DNA of 64,000 nucleotides from Dermatophagoides farinae (taxonomy: Eukaryota; Arthropoda; Arachnida; Sarcoptiformes; Pyroglyphidae), in assembly GCF_024713945.1 (NCBI RefSeq), contig NC_134678.1, positions 5,952,001 through 6,016,000 on the forward strand. The letters run 5' to 3'. Positions 11,270 to 23,652 of the stretch are shown one piece after another. Under the pieces are notes generated by a model. The model was not told the DNA's origin. It did not search any database and worked only from the letters and a program-made list of their open reading frames with translations. Numbering within the stretch: position 1 is the first letter of the stretch; every line of letters starts with the position of its first letter. A program made the translations under genes and the position numbers.

Positions 11270-12717
11270 ATTCACAATAACTCATTCATTCATTCAGTTA
11301 AGACCCCCAACCCAAAAAAAAAATGATTATTTGTTTGGATCCTGACTCATCATTGCTGATATATTCATATTCATGTTGTTTACAACAAAAAAATGTGTCA
11401 AATCGAAATTTGCCCATTTTGTATTGATCATCTAATCATCATTTACAATCTTCAATACCAAACAAGGCTTAAATCTAAAAAATATCAACTTTAACGATGT
11501 CATCATCATCATCATCATCATCATCTTTTTATGTTATCTCATGACGAAGTCGTGCACTTTTTCTGTTTTGGTATACGCCCTTGCTAACAACAAACATCAT
11601 CATCATCAATCAATCAATCAATCAAACAAGACAGTGTGTGTGTGTTTATGTATGTAATTTGAATGAATGTACTAATAACGAACCAACTTATAGTAAGAAA
11701 TTGGAGCTTCTTCTTAAATATAAGATCCTTAAATGAAAAAAAAAATCTTGAACAGTCCTAATATCCTGTATCCAAATAGATTTGCTTATATGGAATATAC
11801 AACCAAAATTAAGCAACAAAAAAAATTCAATTTCATCCATCTTTGATCATCATCATCATCATTTTATTTTTGTTTTGTTTGGTTTGGTTTTTTACCACCA
11901 TTCATTCATTCATTCAATTGAAGTATGGCGATAATTTTCAATTTCACATACAACACACTTGTCAGCGGTTATATTATGTGTTGATTTCATCATTTTGTTT
12001 GACATTTTTTTTGTTGTTTCATTTGATTCATGTCATGATTTTTTTTTAATTATTATTATATGAGTGATTAATCCCGAATTTTTTTTTCTTTCTGTTTGTC
12101 TGTTTGCAATGTACCTTTATTATTTTATATTTTTTTCTTTGATGATTTGTTTGTCTATTCAAAAAAATTGATCTTTTTCTTTGATTTCATCGTTCATATT
12201 TTTTTTAGTCTTTTTTTTCAAATTGTATTTTATCACACCATTATTATTATTATCGTTTGTCAAAAAACAAAACAAAACATTTCAATTCCACATTCACATC
12301 GTGTTTCGTTATAATTTTTCTTTTCTTTAATTGATCAACAGACAAGAAAATCATCATTTTTGAAACTACCAAATATTTAAATGAACATTGGAATTAAGAA
12401 AAACAATACAAGCGCTGATTTTTAAGTATCGTCATATTAATAAATACAAACTATGGAAAGCAAATGAGGAGAACAAAAAATCACTAATTACGTAATTGTG
12501 AATGGTTGTTGTTGTATAATGGTATATGAATGATAATGAAATAAAAAAAAAAGAAAAAAATATTGATGTACTATTATTTGATTGATTGATGCGTCGTTCA
12601 ATAACAATTCAACAAGTCAATAATCAGGCAGTCGCGTTAGGAAAAAAAAATATTGTCATATACTTTGGATCATCTCTTTTTCTCAGAAAAAAATCACTAA
12701 TGGAAAATTTTCTTCAT
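11270..12717. other. Convergent intergenic region after the CaaX gene
   Basis: The plus-strand CaaX gene and minus-strand prominin gene end toward each other here. Contents are (ATC)n at 11501-11525, (CAATCAAT)n near 11606-11625, (TTA)n near 12239-12252 and many T-rich runs. I see no gene. Confidence 0.7.
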
Positions 12718-15700
12718 TCAAAAATTATATGGTGGTGGCCTTGAATAAAGATGTTGTGGAATGGCACCCGGTGACCATGTTTCTTCTTCCGAATGATCAC
12801 GTTCATTAAATGCAGATATATGTGGTGCACTTGGAACTACTGGACGACGATTAGTATTGCCACTTCTACTACTTCGTTTATCCACCCTATTCAATCAATA
12901 TTTATTCGATCATTAATATAAACAGATTAAACAAATCATTTGTTGTTTACTTACTCAGCTAATGGTATATCATCTTCTTCGAAATGATCTATAATCAGAA
13001 TCCTGTATTTTGAAATAATAAATATTTAATAACTCATCATATGGACAATAAAGATTCTTACGATTCTCGCCGTGTCGATGAACGTTTTATTCGTTTAAAC
13101 AATGAATTCAATAAACAAACCAACAATGTTGCTGGAATAAAGACCAAAAGTGTGATCGTAACGCTGAACCAACAAGCAGTCTATTTAGAAAAAAAAACAA
13201 ATACAAACAATGAGCTTTATATTTTTTCCAATTAATACGATTAGCTTACAAAAGGTAAAACAACATTATCACAAAGTGATGAAACCGTATGATTGTATGA
13301 ACGGCTTATTGGTTCACATTTACCAATTTCATTTTTCACTCGTTGTTCCACATGGTCACTGTATTGAGTCAAAAGCATACTTAAATCTTCGATGTAATTC
13401 CTCAACACATTACGTATTTCTAATCGTCCTTTTTGGTTAATAAATTGTTGTGCGTTGTTTGCTTGTTTTAACAAGATATCTAATGTTTCACGTAGACTTT
13501 TTCCATTGAAATGTGATTTCAATTCAATTCTTTCAGCATTTTTCGTCAAATTTTCCTATTCAAAATAAAAATAAAAATTTGCATACAATACTTTAACATT
13601 AAATTGTATGACATACAATTTTTTGTGCTATTATGTTGATCAATTCTTTAGATGAACGTAAATCAAGAACAATATTTCGTAATTTAGCAATATTTTCAAT
13701 CTCATATTCCGGCAAACGATATGATTCGTTTTCCAATTTTTTCGACAATAATTCCAAGTCTATAGGAGTAATACTGTGTTTGATTGAATTGGCGAATCCG
13801 GAAAAATTCAATGTTTCTAAAGGCGTTTCTTTCAATACCTGTAACAATTCTTTGCCTTCTTCGCTCAATAAAACAACATTGGTGGGATTAATATTCAAAC
13901 GATTTAACAAAGAGTTCAAGTATTTTTGAATGTTATTTTTCTATAGAATATAAAATAATAAAACATTTAAGTTTATAAAATAAGTATGAAAAAATCGCTC
14001 AACTTACTTCTTTAAAAGTGAGGATTTCCGATAGATTAAAACTTGTTGTTGTTTCCTGATCGGATTTGGCAACACGTATTTTTTGATCAATCGAAAGATT
14101 AAGTACATTAAATAGACTTTTATTCTGATGACATCGATCTATTATATCGATTATATCAATTTTTTTCAAGTATTCAAACATTTGTTTCAATTCATATGAA
14201 TCTTGTTGTCCTGTATCTGATGAGAATTCATTTTCCATTTCCATTTGTAACAAATGCATCATTTTTCTACTTTGTGGTTCAGAAACATTTTTGAGATAGA
14301 AACATAATGATCGATCATTTAGTCCACCAAATATGAATGAAATTGTACTCAACGATAGAATAATGGTAAAACTTAGAAAAAATAATGTCATACCAATGTA
14401 GGAGAAAAATTCTCCTTTTTTTGATCGTTTTTTATAGTTGAAACGGGTAGGTTGATCATTGCAAAGATTGCTTAGTAGACCGAAAAAGTAACAGGCCAAA
14501 ATGACGAATAAAATCATAATTGAAAATAATCCAATATGATAAATGTGATGATTATTTTTTTGAATGAAATTATTAGAATTTGATAGAAATCCTTGTACTA
14601 ATCGAATGTATTGAATGGGCTGAGCAAGTACGGTATTGATGTCTTCAACATTTTCTACAAGTGCTTTGTTCGCTTGGGAAATATTTGATCGAATCAATGG
14701 AATAATTTCATTAACTTTTCGTTGTATATCATTGCTTATTATATCGAGTTTTTCTTTGCCTTTTTTTATTTCGGCAATTATATTGCGATCCAATAGATAT
14801 TGGATTTTATCAATTATAGGTGAAAGACGTGGTAAACTTTCGATACGAGATGAAATGGAAAATGAATGCCGTATCTGTTGATATTTTTCTTCTAATTCTA
14901 AACAAATGTCATGGCGACATGTTTGAAAAAAATCTTCAATATCTTGCTTGATTCGAGAAATTTTTCCCCGTAATTGAACGGTTAAAAATTTCAATTCATT
15001 TGTATGGTTGATTAGTTTTTTTAAATCCTGTAAAATTGGTTGCAAATTTGTCACGATTTGCGTAAGGTTATCTACTGAACTAGCTTTTGAAATGATAGCC
15101 AATTCATTCTTCACGATTTCGCCACTAATGTCTAAATTTTTACGGATTTGTGTTTCTAATTGAGCAAAATTGGTCTTGAAAAGAATGTCCAATTCGTATT
15201 GAGTATTGTTCAGATAGATTTCGAAATCAGCAAGTGAATTGTTGGCAGCTTTAGGTAAATCTTTGATTCCATCATGAACAAAATCATTTGTAACAAATGA
15301 ACATATTATGAATAAAAATGATAAAACAAGTAGGAATAGAAGTACGATGGAAAATATTGGTCGCATACAACAATCGCATGAACCTTCTACCTTAAACTGA
15401 TGATTTGAAAATGATGAACGTTGATCGTTGGTTCTAGATCTTGATGAAGATGATGATGAATGAGAACGGCCATGGCGAAGTAGATTTTCATTACCAGAAA
15501 TAGAATGATTATAATTACTAATACGAGATCGTTTATTATTCTGATTTGTTGGTTGTGTACAACAGAAACACCAACTCATCAACCAAATTATGGGCACAAA
15601 TATTGCAAGGAACAAAAATGTAATGGTCAAAATCAACACCCATCCATAGTGATCAATAATCTATGAAAAAAATGGTAATTATTACACAGTCATATTCACT

Positions 15701-16268
15701 ACACCTTTTTCGATCAATCAATACATACCTCTAATTTGTTTTCTTCGATCACTTCAGCAGGACGTTGAACAAAATCATCGGTGATGATTGAATCTGGAAA
15801 TCCGAATCGGAATATTTGATTCAAGATTAAATTGATGAGCAAATATAAATGCTCCATACTAAATGCAATTTCATGATTATCTAGATTCTGTGTACGCCAT
15901 TCCGTTAATGACAGAATCGGATTTGGCATTATAAATTCAATCGGTTTTAAAGTATTCATTTTTATATGTGTTGAATTTATCAGATTCATTATCGTATGTA
16001 AAAATCTGTTGTAGATTTAAATATCAAATATATATCATTATTAGGTTCATCATAAATGGTATCATTATTACATACTATTTATTTTCGAACACAATAATAG
16101 GCTGTTGACCAGATAATGACAAAAAATTTTCACATTATGAATTTACCATTTATTTTTGTATATCTATCTTTTGATCCTTGAATGAATTGGTTGAAAAAAT
16201 GATAATGTAAAAAGGGAGAGAGATGAGATTTTGACGACTCACAAAAACATCTTCATCAGCCATAGCAT
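12718..16268 (-). CDS. prom: Prominin (CD133-like) five-span membrane glycoprotein
   Basis: Eight exons with consistent phases: 16268-16243, 16005-15729, 15660-14008, 13940-13617, 13555-13250, 13180-13062, 13002-12955 and 12886-12718, giving 973 residues (known prominins are about 850-1000). Prominins sit in membrane protrusions and bind cholesterol; insect ones shape photoreceptor rhabdoms. The start MLWLMKMFLFLH acts as a signal peptide. Five membrane segments at about 108-130, 202-224, 475-497, 519-545 and 865-888 bracket two large extracellular loops of about 250 and 320 residues with many Asn-X-Ser/Thr sites. A small Cys cluster (CFCC, 132-135) follows TM1, as in the family. The cytoplasmic tail is about 85 residues and ends RPPPYNF. 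Exon 1 is short and its start is the least certain part; another frame in it also gives a signal-like peptide but does not match the phase of exon 2. Confidence 0.87.
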
Positions 16269-17053
16269 ATAAAATGAGAAACAGGCAAAATCGCAATTTG
16301 GGTAATATAATAACTGCTAAACGTTGGTGAAAAAATAGGAAGTAGTATATAACAAATTTATATTGGTAACATTTCAATTCGATTATGATGAACAAACATT
16401 GAACATAAATATAAACATGCAAGGCCTGTTTTTCAAATTATACTACGCTGTTGTACTATAGTAAAACTGGATTATCATTATTCTACGTGAGAAACTGAGA
16501 TCTATGTCATCGACATGGAAAAAAAGGTTAACGTTGTATGAACGAACTGGTTGTTGTTGTTGTTTTTTTTTGTTGTTTTTGTTGTTGTTGTTGTTTTTTT
16601 TTGTTGTTTTTGTTGTTGTTGTTGTATTGGCAGTAGTGATGGCCATCAAATGGTCTTGTTATGAATGATGATGCGTTCCTCTTTCTTACACACACACAAT
16701 AATGGATTCTGGGAGAGTCTACAGATCATCATCATGTATATAAAATTTAGTTCTCGCCCAACAATATTTGTTGTACATTAAATGGAAAAAAAGAAAAATT
16801 TCCCCGATAGATGGCGTCACTAAAAAATCATATGTGATATTAAGCTATTTCGACTAATTTTGACGGTGTTCAGCAGAATTTCAGTCGATATAGTCAAATG
16901 ATCACACATCGAATTTCGGATCAACATCAACCGAATATCATAAACATTGAAAGTTGAGTTTTTTTTTAAATCTGTGATCCCGGCAAAAACTGTGGTTTTT
17001 TTTACTAATGCAATGATAATTTTGAAACACTTCTACAAATATCCACTGACCAA
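16269..17053. promoter_or_regulatory. Shared divergent promoter region, prominin / TFIIE alpha
   Basis: Prominin (minus) and TFIIE alpha (plus) start 785 bases apart and point away from each other, so both 5' flanks lie here. No canonical TATA box at a convincing distance is seen for TFIIE alpha. The interval holds the GTT/T-rich minisatellite at 16551-16625. Confidence 0.5.
16551..16625. repeat. GTT/poly-T minisatellite, two ~37-base units
   Basis: The order (GTT)n, eight to nine Ts, GTTG, five Ts is repeated twice in a row, an imperfect tandem duplication inside a divergent promoter region. Confidence 0.7.
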
Positions 17054-18410
17054 ATGATGGAGGTGCCGCGTCCATTAAAACATTTGGTACAAAAAGTCAT
17101 GAGAGGATTCTATCCATGTGAACATATGATTGTAGTTGATCTATTAATACGACGAGTCGTCTTAAAAGAAGATGATATGATTGAATTACTTCGATTTGAA
17201 AAGAAACAGCTTCGCGGCGTTTTAGCTTTATTAAAAAATGATAAATTAATCAAATTTAAGCTTCGAATGGAGACCGGCCTCGATGGTAAAGCTTTTAGGC
17301 AAAATTATTATTATATCAACTACAAAGATTTTGTTAATGTTATAAAATACAAACTTGATCATATAAGGAAAAAATTCGAGTTGATTGATCGTGATAATAC
17401 ATCGAGAGCTTCGTTCATCTGTTCTTATTGTAAAAAATCATTCACCGATCTTGAAGTCGACATGTTGTTGGACAGTTCCGGCGAGCTCAGGTTTGTTTTA
17501 TATAAAAATTCGACCACAAACTATTATTACTTTTTATTACATACATTTTTTCAGATGTACACATTGCGGTAGTGAGGTTTGCGAAGATCCCAATCATCTA
17601 CCTAAAGCCGATTCTAGAAAAATGTTGGCAAAATTCAATGAAACAATGGAACCATTATATATGTTGCTCAAAGAGATTGAAGATATTCGATTGACAGCCG
17701 AATTATTGGATCCAGATATCGACAGTCGAATCGAACAACCACAACAGAATTATGATGGTACATTTTCTACCGGCAAATGGAGTGATAAAAATAAAGGGCT
17801 TTTTGGCCATGCAATGGCAAATATGAATCATTTCAATGTCAAAATTGATGATACCGATTCATCGAATAATAGTCAAAATCAACCGAAAAAAGAGCAGCCA
17901 ATCTGGATGATGGAAAGCACAATATCAGGTGCAGCAAATAGTATGGGCATAGAAAATGGTGGCAAGATGAACAAAATGGTTAATGGTAATGCAATGAATA
18001 CATCGGCAAATACTCGCCCATTAATCGATACAATTGATCTGCCATCAAGTTTAATTGAGCTTAGCTCTGAGCAAGCCAAAGAAGTTTTAGAAATTTTATT
18101 ATCATATGAAAAACCTAATGATCCTCGATGGTTTAGAATATGTAAATATTTTGGTTTTGCTAATGATCCTGATGATGAAGGTGTTGATTTTAACGATATG
18201 AATGATGATCCAATGAATCAAAATGGTAATAATAATAATATTAATGTCGATATGAATTTTTTCAATCGTCTACCATTTATACGTGTAAATGGTCATCTTG
18301 TTTCATTGATTGATCTATCCGATGAACATATTGTCAAAATGAATGATATGGAAAAACAAGACTATATTAGAACAGCACAGCAACTATATGCAACCGTTTT
18401 CGATATTTAA
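17054..18410 (+). CDS. GTF2E1: Transcription initiation factor IIE subunit alpha
   Basis: Exon 1 (17054-17490) and exon 2 (17555-18410) are joined by a 64-base intron and encode 430 residues (human about 439). TFIIE recruits TFIIH to the RNA polymerase II preinitiation complex and supports promoter opening. The N-terminal winged helix spans about residues 8-105 (RPLKHLVQKV, DDMIELLRFEKKQLR, NYYYINYKDFVNVIKYKLDH). The zinc ribbon uses Cys123, Cys126, Cys147 and Cys150 (CSYC and CTHC); the intron falls inside it, just before CTHC. RKMLAKFNETMEPLY and the conserved acidic C-terminal end (about 360-430, with PFIRVNGHLVSL and KQDYIRTAQQLYATVF) match the TFIIH-binding region of the family. The intervening linker is Asn/Ser-rich. 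The start is the first ATG after an in-frame stop; the second codon is also Met. Confidence 0.96.
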
Positions 18411-19021
18411 TATTCATATAATATATGCTTATAATGATAGATATTTTGTATATATATATATATAATGCTATATTATTATCTATTATATATTTGTATCCAT
18501 TTTTCTTTCTATAATTTCATTTTTTTTTCATTCATACACATTGTAATTCAATTTGTAATTCTATTTTATTTAATTTTTGTAAATTCATTCATAGATATAT
18601 GAATGATGAAAAATAATAATAAATATAATATCTAGACATTTTTAAATTTTAAAATTTTTTACAATGAATAAAATCAATTTGTTGTGAATAAAATCCTCCG
18701 ATAGCAAGAGAAAAAAAAACTAGACTAGTACACAATGGAATTTTGTCATTTATTTTTCTGAATCAAATTATTCATATTTTTTTAGAATTTGATTTGATTT
18801 GATAATATATTAAACACGCCAACAAACACAAACACACGCGAACATTTTTTTTTCAAATCATGCATCACATAATTCTTGATTAAAAAAAAACTATAATGAA
18901 ATATTTTCTGGAATATAATAATAATAATAGTTATTATAATTAACATATATATAAATAAAACTGGCTAGTGAACGCTCACAATGAAAAAAAAAATGATTAA
19001 CAAGAAAAGAAATTCATTCAC
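18411..19021. terminator. Convergent 3' flanks of TFIIE alpha and V-ATPase C
   Basis: Both neighbouring genes end toward this 611-base gap. AATAAT/AATAAA-type polyadenylation signals occur on the plus strand (about 18612-18628 and 18676-18692), and TA-rich repeats at 18451-18466 and 18918-18930. No coding signal. Confidence 0.5.
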
Positions 19022-20161
19022 TCATTTAGTAGATACGAAATCAATGTTAATTTTGAATGAAACATATGGATAATATTCTTGTTGGCCGACATTCAAACCT
19101 GGTATATCTTCAATTGGACCTTGTAATATTGATGTATCCAAATGTGAATACAAATGATTGAGAACTTCACGTAATTTACGATAATTTTTCTTTGGTGGAT
19201 GAAGAAGTGCAACAACAAAATTAACCGGCAATCCATATCGAAGTACAGATTCAACAAATACACGTAAAACTTTGACATGTACCCAAGCGATAACTGCTTC
19301 ACTGAAATGAACTTTTAGCCATCGCATCAATAGATGATATTGTTTTTTAATGTCGCTTTCCAAGCGTGCAATCTCATTTTTACCGGCATTAATGTCATCT
19401 TCATTGTATATGAAATCACGAACGATAAATTTGTTTTCACGTGCTTTCACTTTGAATTGATCCGCAAATTTTTTGAAAACCGTCACATTAAATAGACCAT
19501 GATCATTATCTTCATGTATCAATATTGATGAACGAGGAACGACATAATCAGTTAGATGTTCATATTTGCATTGCCAATCTTTGTAATATGATTTCGGAAC
19601 AACAACAAGAAATGTAATCATATATTCGGAACCGAGAACGAAATGTTCTTTTTTGACAAGTTCGCTTGGATCTCTCACTAATAATGATCCAGCTTGTCTT
19701 CGTTCTAAAGATTGAAGATTACTTTTTAGATTATTGAATGTCGATGTTTTCGTCTTCATGTCCTGATCTATTTGGCCAATTTGTTTGTTAATTATCTCAT
19801 GTAATGATTTCAACGATTGTTTGATAGGAAATTTGGCAGAATCCCATTGAAATTTGGTCACATATGTATGCAAATCTTGTCCGTTTGCTTGAAGCTGTTC
19901 TTTCAATGATTGGCCTTTCTCAAGTATATCGCCAATGGATTGTGCCAATTTTCTGCTGACTGCTTCGACATATGTGTCCAATTTGTTCAGGTCATCCGAT
20001 AAGCCAACCAATGTATCTAATGTGCCAACTTTCAAGTCGGGAAGAAGAAAACGAAAAGTCTCACAAAACTCTGAACCATGTTTATTGATAGTTTCATTCA
20101 ATGTTTCCCATGTTTGTTGACACGTTTTTTCTCCTGGTGCCGAGATGAGCCAATATTCCAT
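19022..20161 (-). CDS. ATP6V1C: V-type proton ATPase subunit C
   Basis: A single 379-residue exon, close to the 382 residues of animal subunit C1. Subunit C belongs to the cytosolic V1 sector; it links the peripheral stalks to the membrane sector and its release disassembles and switches off the pump. The N-terminus [18 protein letters not shown], the segments [15 protein letters not shown] and [10 protein letters not shown], and the C-terminal part [19 protein letters not shown] with [13 protein letters not shown] are family hallmarks. The serine-rich insertion seen in one insect isoform is absent. The start is the first ATG and aligns with the family N-terminus. The gene lies 444 bases downstream of the exocyst gene on the same strand. 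No introns and no defects are seen. Confidence 0.97.
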   Translation of the reverse strand: MEYWLISAPGEKTCQQTWETLNETINKHGSEFCETFRFLLPDLKVGTLDTLVGLSDDLNKLDTYVEAVSRKLAQSIGDILEKGQSLKEQLQANGQDLHTYVTKFQWDSAKFPIKQSLKSLHEIINKQIGQIDQDMKTKTSTFNNLKSNLQSLERRQAGSLLVRDPSELVKKEHFVLGSEYMITFLVVVPKSYYKDWQCKYEHLTDYVVPRSSILIHEDNDHGLFNVTVFKKFADQFKVKARENKFIVRDFIYNEDDINAGKNEIARLESDIKKQYHLLMRWLKVHFSEAVIAWVHVKVLRVFVESVLRYGLPVNFVVALLHPPKKNYRKLREVLNHLYSHLDTSILQGPIEDIPGLNVGQQEYYPYVSFKINIDFVSTK

Positions 20162-20604
20162 TATGTGACAAATATAATAATAATAATGATGATGATGATG
20201 ATTATGGATGGTTAATGATGTTCTATCAAACAGTGGGCGTTTTTAATTGGATTGTTATCACAATCTCAATGATGAACAAATTAGAACGAAATTTTCTATT
20301 TATTATAGAAAGAATATATTGGCTAGACAATTCCAGACCAAGTGTGAATGTAAATATAAAGAATAATCCAAGGTTCCAAGTTGATTTGTGATCATGCGAT
20401 TTTTGGGTAAAAGTCTAGAGACCAACTCAACAACAATCCGTCATCAAGGAGATGGGTAGAGTTTATCCATATCCATGGAGCAGTAGCAAAGCTAAAGTTA
20501 AAGAAATATAAAAACCACTCATAACCGATCATCAGATGGCACTGATGTCCGATAACAAATTTTTTTTTCTTTAAATAAAAAAAGTTTTTTTTTATTGGAT
20601 CGTA
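20162..20604. other. Intergenic spacer EXOC2 to V-ATPase C
   Basis: 444 bases holding the 3' end of the exocyst gene and the 5' flank of V-ATPase C, with a short (ATC/ATA)n tract near 20177-20202. No coding or RNA signal is evident. Confidence 0.6.
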
Positions 20605-23229
20605 TCAATTAATCAGATTAATATTGCCATTATCATAATTAAAATTAAAACAACTGATTTGTAATCGCATATATGTACAAAATCTGTTCGTAACATCATC
20701 AATAAGCTTTCGAATTGTTTGATCCTGAATAGAAATCTGACAAAGATCGCGACAATTGTCTATTCGTGGCTGCAATTGTAAATGAAAATTGTTTCCTGTT
20801 TTTCGAAAAACATGTTCAATAGCATTGATATCGATGAGCATCTGTACCCGAGCAGCATCACTTAATTGTTTGCTATAACTTGCACATAATCGTTCGATTT
20901 CAATAACGGTTGCCAACAATATTTCAAACATTGTCTTATAAACTAATTGTGGTGTTATCTTGTAAATTTCCGATTGAACATAAATCAAATTCAATATCGT
21001 TTCCTTGATATAATAGCTAACATCTTTGGGCATTTCTTTTTCCTGGAACCAATTCTCATCGAAAAATCGCATCGATGTTTCGATTCCACCAATAACATCA
21101 TCACGTTTGCGTTCGATGAATGTTTCCAATAATTTGTTTTCCAAATCTTTGAATTTTTTCTGCGTTAACTGGATCACCTGTGACATATCAGGATAGCCAT
21201 ATTTTTCGAATATTTCATATAATTTTGGCAATACATAGTTGGCTGTATATGAACAATTACATAAGACAATCAATGATCGATTATCTTCGGTTATATTTCG
21301 ATTATTCGATATAGGATTTGCAGCCGATCTTTCCAATGCATACAAAAAAGAATTGATTAAACTTTGTATCAATTGTTTTACCAATCCTTTGACGTTAATC
21401 TGAGTGAATATGTCGACTTCGTCTGCTGTTCGAATCTGTATGACTGAATCTCGAATCAATTGTAAAATTTCAATAACTTTCGTTTCGAATTGCAAGGGAA
21501 GATTAGTTCGAACGCCATATATGTCATCGAATTGTATGTTCCAGACTTCTTTTTTGTATAAATTTTTCACATCATTTGATTTATGGGTAAACAGACAGGT
21601 CAAAGTATAGAGACGAAGATCGAAAATAAACGTCTGCACCGGTTTCAATAGGCCAGAGTTTTGCATATGAATCAAATTGAAATCTAATTTTAAAAGATTG
21701 GAATAACATTGAACAGCACCACGAAGACAATAAGGCAGCCAAAGGACAAAATCTTGATCAATCTCATTTAATGCTTGATTAGAAGTGTAGTTGAAACTAT
21801 TCGTATCCGGAAGAAGAACACTACGATATTCGTTACATAATAATTTAATTGATTGTGTGAGCAAATCTTTTTCAAAAATTTCACGTTTCTTCTTCAGATC
21901 ATCTATAGAATTTTTATTGTATAAATCTCCATTCAGATAGGCACAGCCTAATTTGAATAAATCATTGAAGATACGATCGAATAATCTTGATGTTTTATCG
22001 ACAAACAAAATTTGTGGTGGCTTTTGTGGATTATCTGGATCTGGTGGCATTGTTTTCAAATTGTTATCGGCATCGCCGTTTGTTGCTTGTGAAGATAAAT
22101 ATTGTTGTCGACAATTGTTAATTTTATTGAACAAAGATTGTTTAATCAAAAGAATAGCATCCCATGCTGGATCCGAATTTTCCTCCAATGCTGATAGATA
22201 TTTGATTAATTTTTTTAGTTCATCAATATTATTATCTTCCATATTAAGTGCACATTGTTTGAACAATTCTCTAAGTGTAAGTATAAAGCTTTGAATACGT
22301 TGTTCAACTTCATGAAATACTTTACGAAATACACTGACCGAACTGTCACTGAATAGATTTTTTGCACGAAAAAAATCATTGATAACCACATCATAATCTT
22401 TACGTTGCATGCTTTTATCAATGTTCGAGGGCAGATTGAATAGAAAGCGATAACGTTGCAGAACATTCAAAGCATTACGCATAGAATCAGCATCATCTTT
22501 ACGACTGATAATATTATCGAATATGGCATGTGCTTCATCGTTAGCGCTTTTAATATAATCATCAATCTTCACGGTTAAATCGGATCCAAATTCTTGACGA
22601 TCTTTTTTGAATGACAAATACAAATTATTCAAAGCGTTCAAACAATCCATAATTGAAACAATGTTAGCTTTGAGAAATGTATTCGAATCTAACGTATTTT
22701 TCGGTTCGGATCTATTCTTGTCTAATTGATTTTTGTATTCCTTTTTCAGCTCTTCAAATGATGAATTACTATGATTTTCCACTAGATACATGGATGGATT
22801 GAAAGAATCTGAAAGTATATCATTATGTTGACTTTTCATAGGCACTTTAGTATGACCATCATTCGAGACTAATGCGGCAGCTGAAACACCAGAATCAAAT
22901 GGAAAAATGTCATTTTCATCTATCCAAACACCACTGGGCGTTGTCAGACCAATAGATTGTTCTAAAGCTCGAAATTGAATCATTGAAATACCGGTCCCGC
23001 CACTTTTGGTCGTAACAATAACGGGTCCTGTTTCGACACAATTTGGTGATTTTGTAATGATCTTCTGTGGTGTGATCCATTCCGTGAATACCAAACATTC
23101 AATATCACAAATTTTGACACTGGACAAATCAAATTGGTTGATACCCAAATTTTCACCACGTATGGTGAGCTTTGTTCGAGGATGTCCTTCTTTTGGTGAA
23201 ATTCCGGTTACTTTAGGTGCCAGTGCCAT
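20605..23229 (-). CDS. EXOC2: Exocyst complex component 2 (Sec5)
   Basis: One uninterrupted exon of 874 residues (human about 924). Sec5 is a subunit of the eight-protein exocyst, which tethers secretory vesicles to the plasma membrane and is an effector of Ral GTPases. The N-terminal IPT/TIG Ral-binding domain covers about residues 6-95 (VTGISPKEGHP, LTIRGENLG, VTTKSGGTG). Thr8 and Arg24 correspond to the Thr11 and Arg27 that contact RalA in mammalian Sec5. A linker containing YLVENHSNSSFEELK leads to the helical-bundle body, with the strongly conserved ADSMRNALNVLQRYRFLFNL and KDYDVVINDFFRAK. The end (after about 860) is slightly shorter than in vertebrates. The start at 23229 aligns exactly with the domain start. 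Confidence 0.97.
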   Translation of the reverse strand: MALAPKVTGISPKEGHPRTKLTIRGENLGINQFDLSSVKICDIECLVFTEWITPQKIITKSPNCVETGPVIVTTKSGGTGISMIQFRALEQSIGLTTPSGVWIDENDIFPFDSGVSAAALVSNDGHTKVPMKSQHNDILSDSFNPSMYLVENHSNSSFEELKKEYKNQLDKNRSEPKNTLDSNTFLKANIVSIMDCLNALNNLYLSFKKDRQEFGSDLTVKIDDYIKSANDEAHAIFDNIISRKDDADSMRNALNVLQRYRFLFNLPSNIDKSMQRKDYDVVINDFFRAKNLFSDSSVSVFRKVFHEVEQRIQSFILTLRELFKQCALNMEDNNIDELKKLIKYLSALEENSDPAWDAILLIKQSLFNKINNCRQQYLSSQATNGDADNNLKTMPPDPDNPQKPPQILFVDKTSRLFDRIFNDLFKLGCAYLNGDLYNKNSIDDLKKKREIFEKDLLTQSIKLLCNEYRSVLLPDTNSFNYTSNQALNEIDQDFVLWLPYCLRGAVQCYSNLLKLDFNLIHMQNSGLLKPVQTFIFDLRLYTLTCLFTHKSNDVKNLYKKEVWNIQFDDIYGVRTNLPLQFETKVIEILQLIRDSVIQIRTADEVDIFTQINVKGLVKQLIQSLINSFLYALERSAANPISNNRNITEDNRSLIVLCNCSYTANYVLPKLYEIFEKYGYPDMSQVIQLTQKKFKDLENKLLETFIERKRDDVIGGIETSMRFFDENWFQEKEMPKDVSYYIKETILNLIYVQSEIYKITPQLVYKTMFEILLATVIEIERLCASYSKQLSDAARVQMLIDINAIEHVFRKTGNNFHLQLQPRIDNCRDLCQISIQDQTIRKLIDDVTNRFCTYMRLQISCFNFNYDNGNINLIN

Positions 23230-23652
23230 AATTTATTCACCGAGATATCAATATGAAACAATAGAAAAAAAGTGATTAAAATTCACCATAATATGTAATC
23301 AACGTAAGCAACGAAACGAAATGATTCTGATGTTTACATAAACATTGGATATATTCCATCAACAGATGGAGTTAGTGGCAGAATATTTTTCAAAAATATC
23401 ACAAAATAAAGAATTTTATCACAAAACAAATAAAGAATTTTATTTTATTATTTATCGCATATTATTCTTATCAATTTTTTTTGTTGTTGTTGAAAAAATA
23501 ATACAGTAAATAAATAAACACAAAAAGGAATCCACTATTTTACATGAATCAATGATGATGATGAAATTAATTTTTGGATGATGATTATTCAATTTTTTTC
23601 AATTTATGTAAATATAATCAAGTTTACAAACACATTTAAAATAAATAAGAAA
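23230..23652. other. Intergenic spacer Beat-like gene 1 to EXOC2
   Basis: 423 AT-rich bases with the 5' flank of EXOC2 and 3' end of the Beat-like gene, both on the minus strand. A duplicated ATCACAAAA-TAAAGAATTTTAT phrase occurs near 23398-23445. No gene is seen. Confidence 0.6.

Noticed and set aside
13041-13235. Plus-strand frame of 64 residues near the prominin 3' end
   Set aside because: It lies antisense to a phase-consistent prominin exon encoding the fifth membrane segment (13180-13062); the minus-strand reading explains the sequence.
16150-16422. Minus-strand frame with signal-peptide-like hydrophobic run starting at 16422
   Set aside because: It is open in phase 0 at the donor 16243, but exon 2 of prominin needs phase 2; the frame starting MLWLMKMF at 16268 fits instead.
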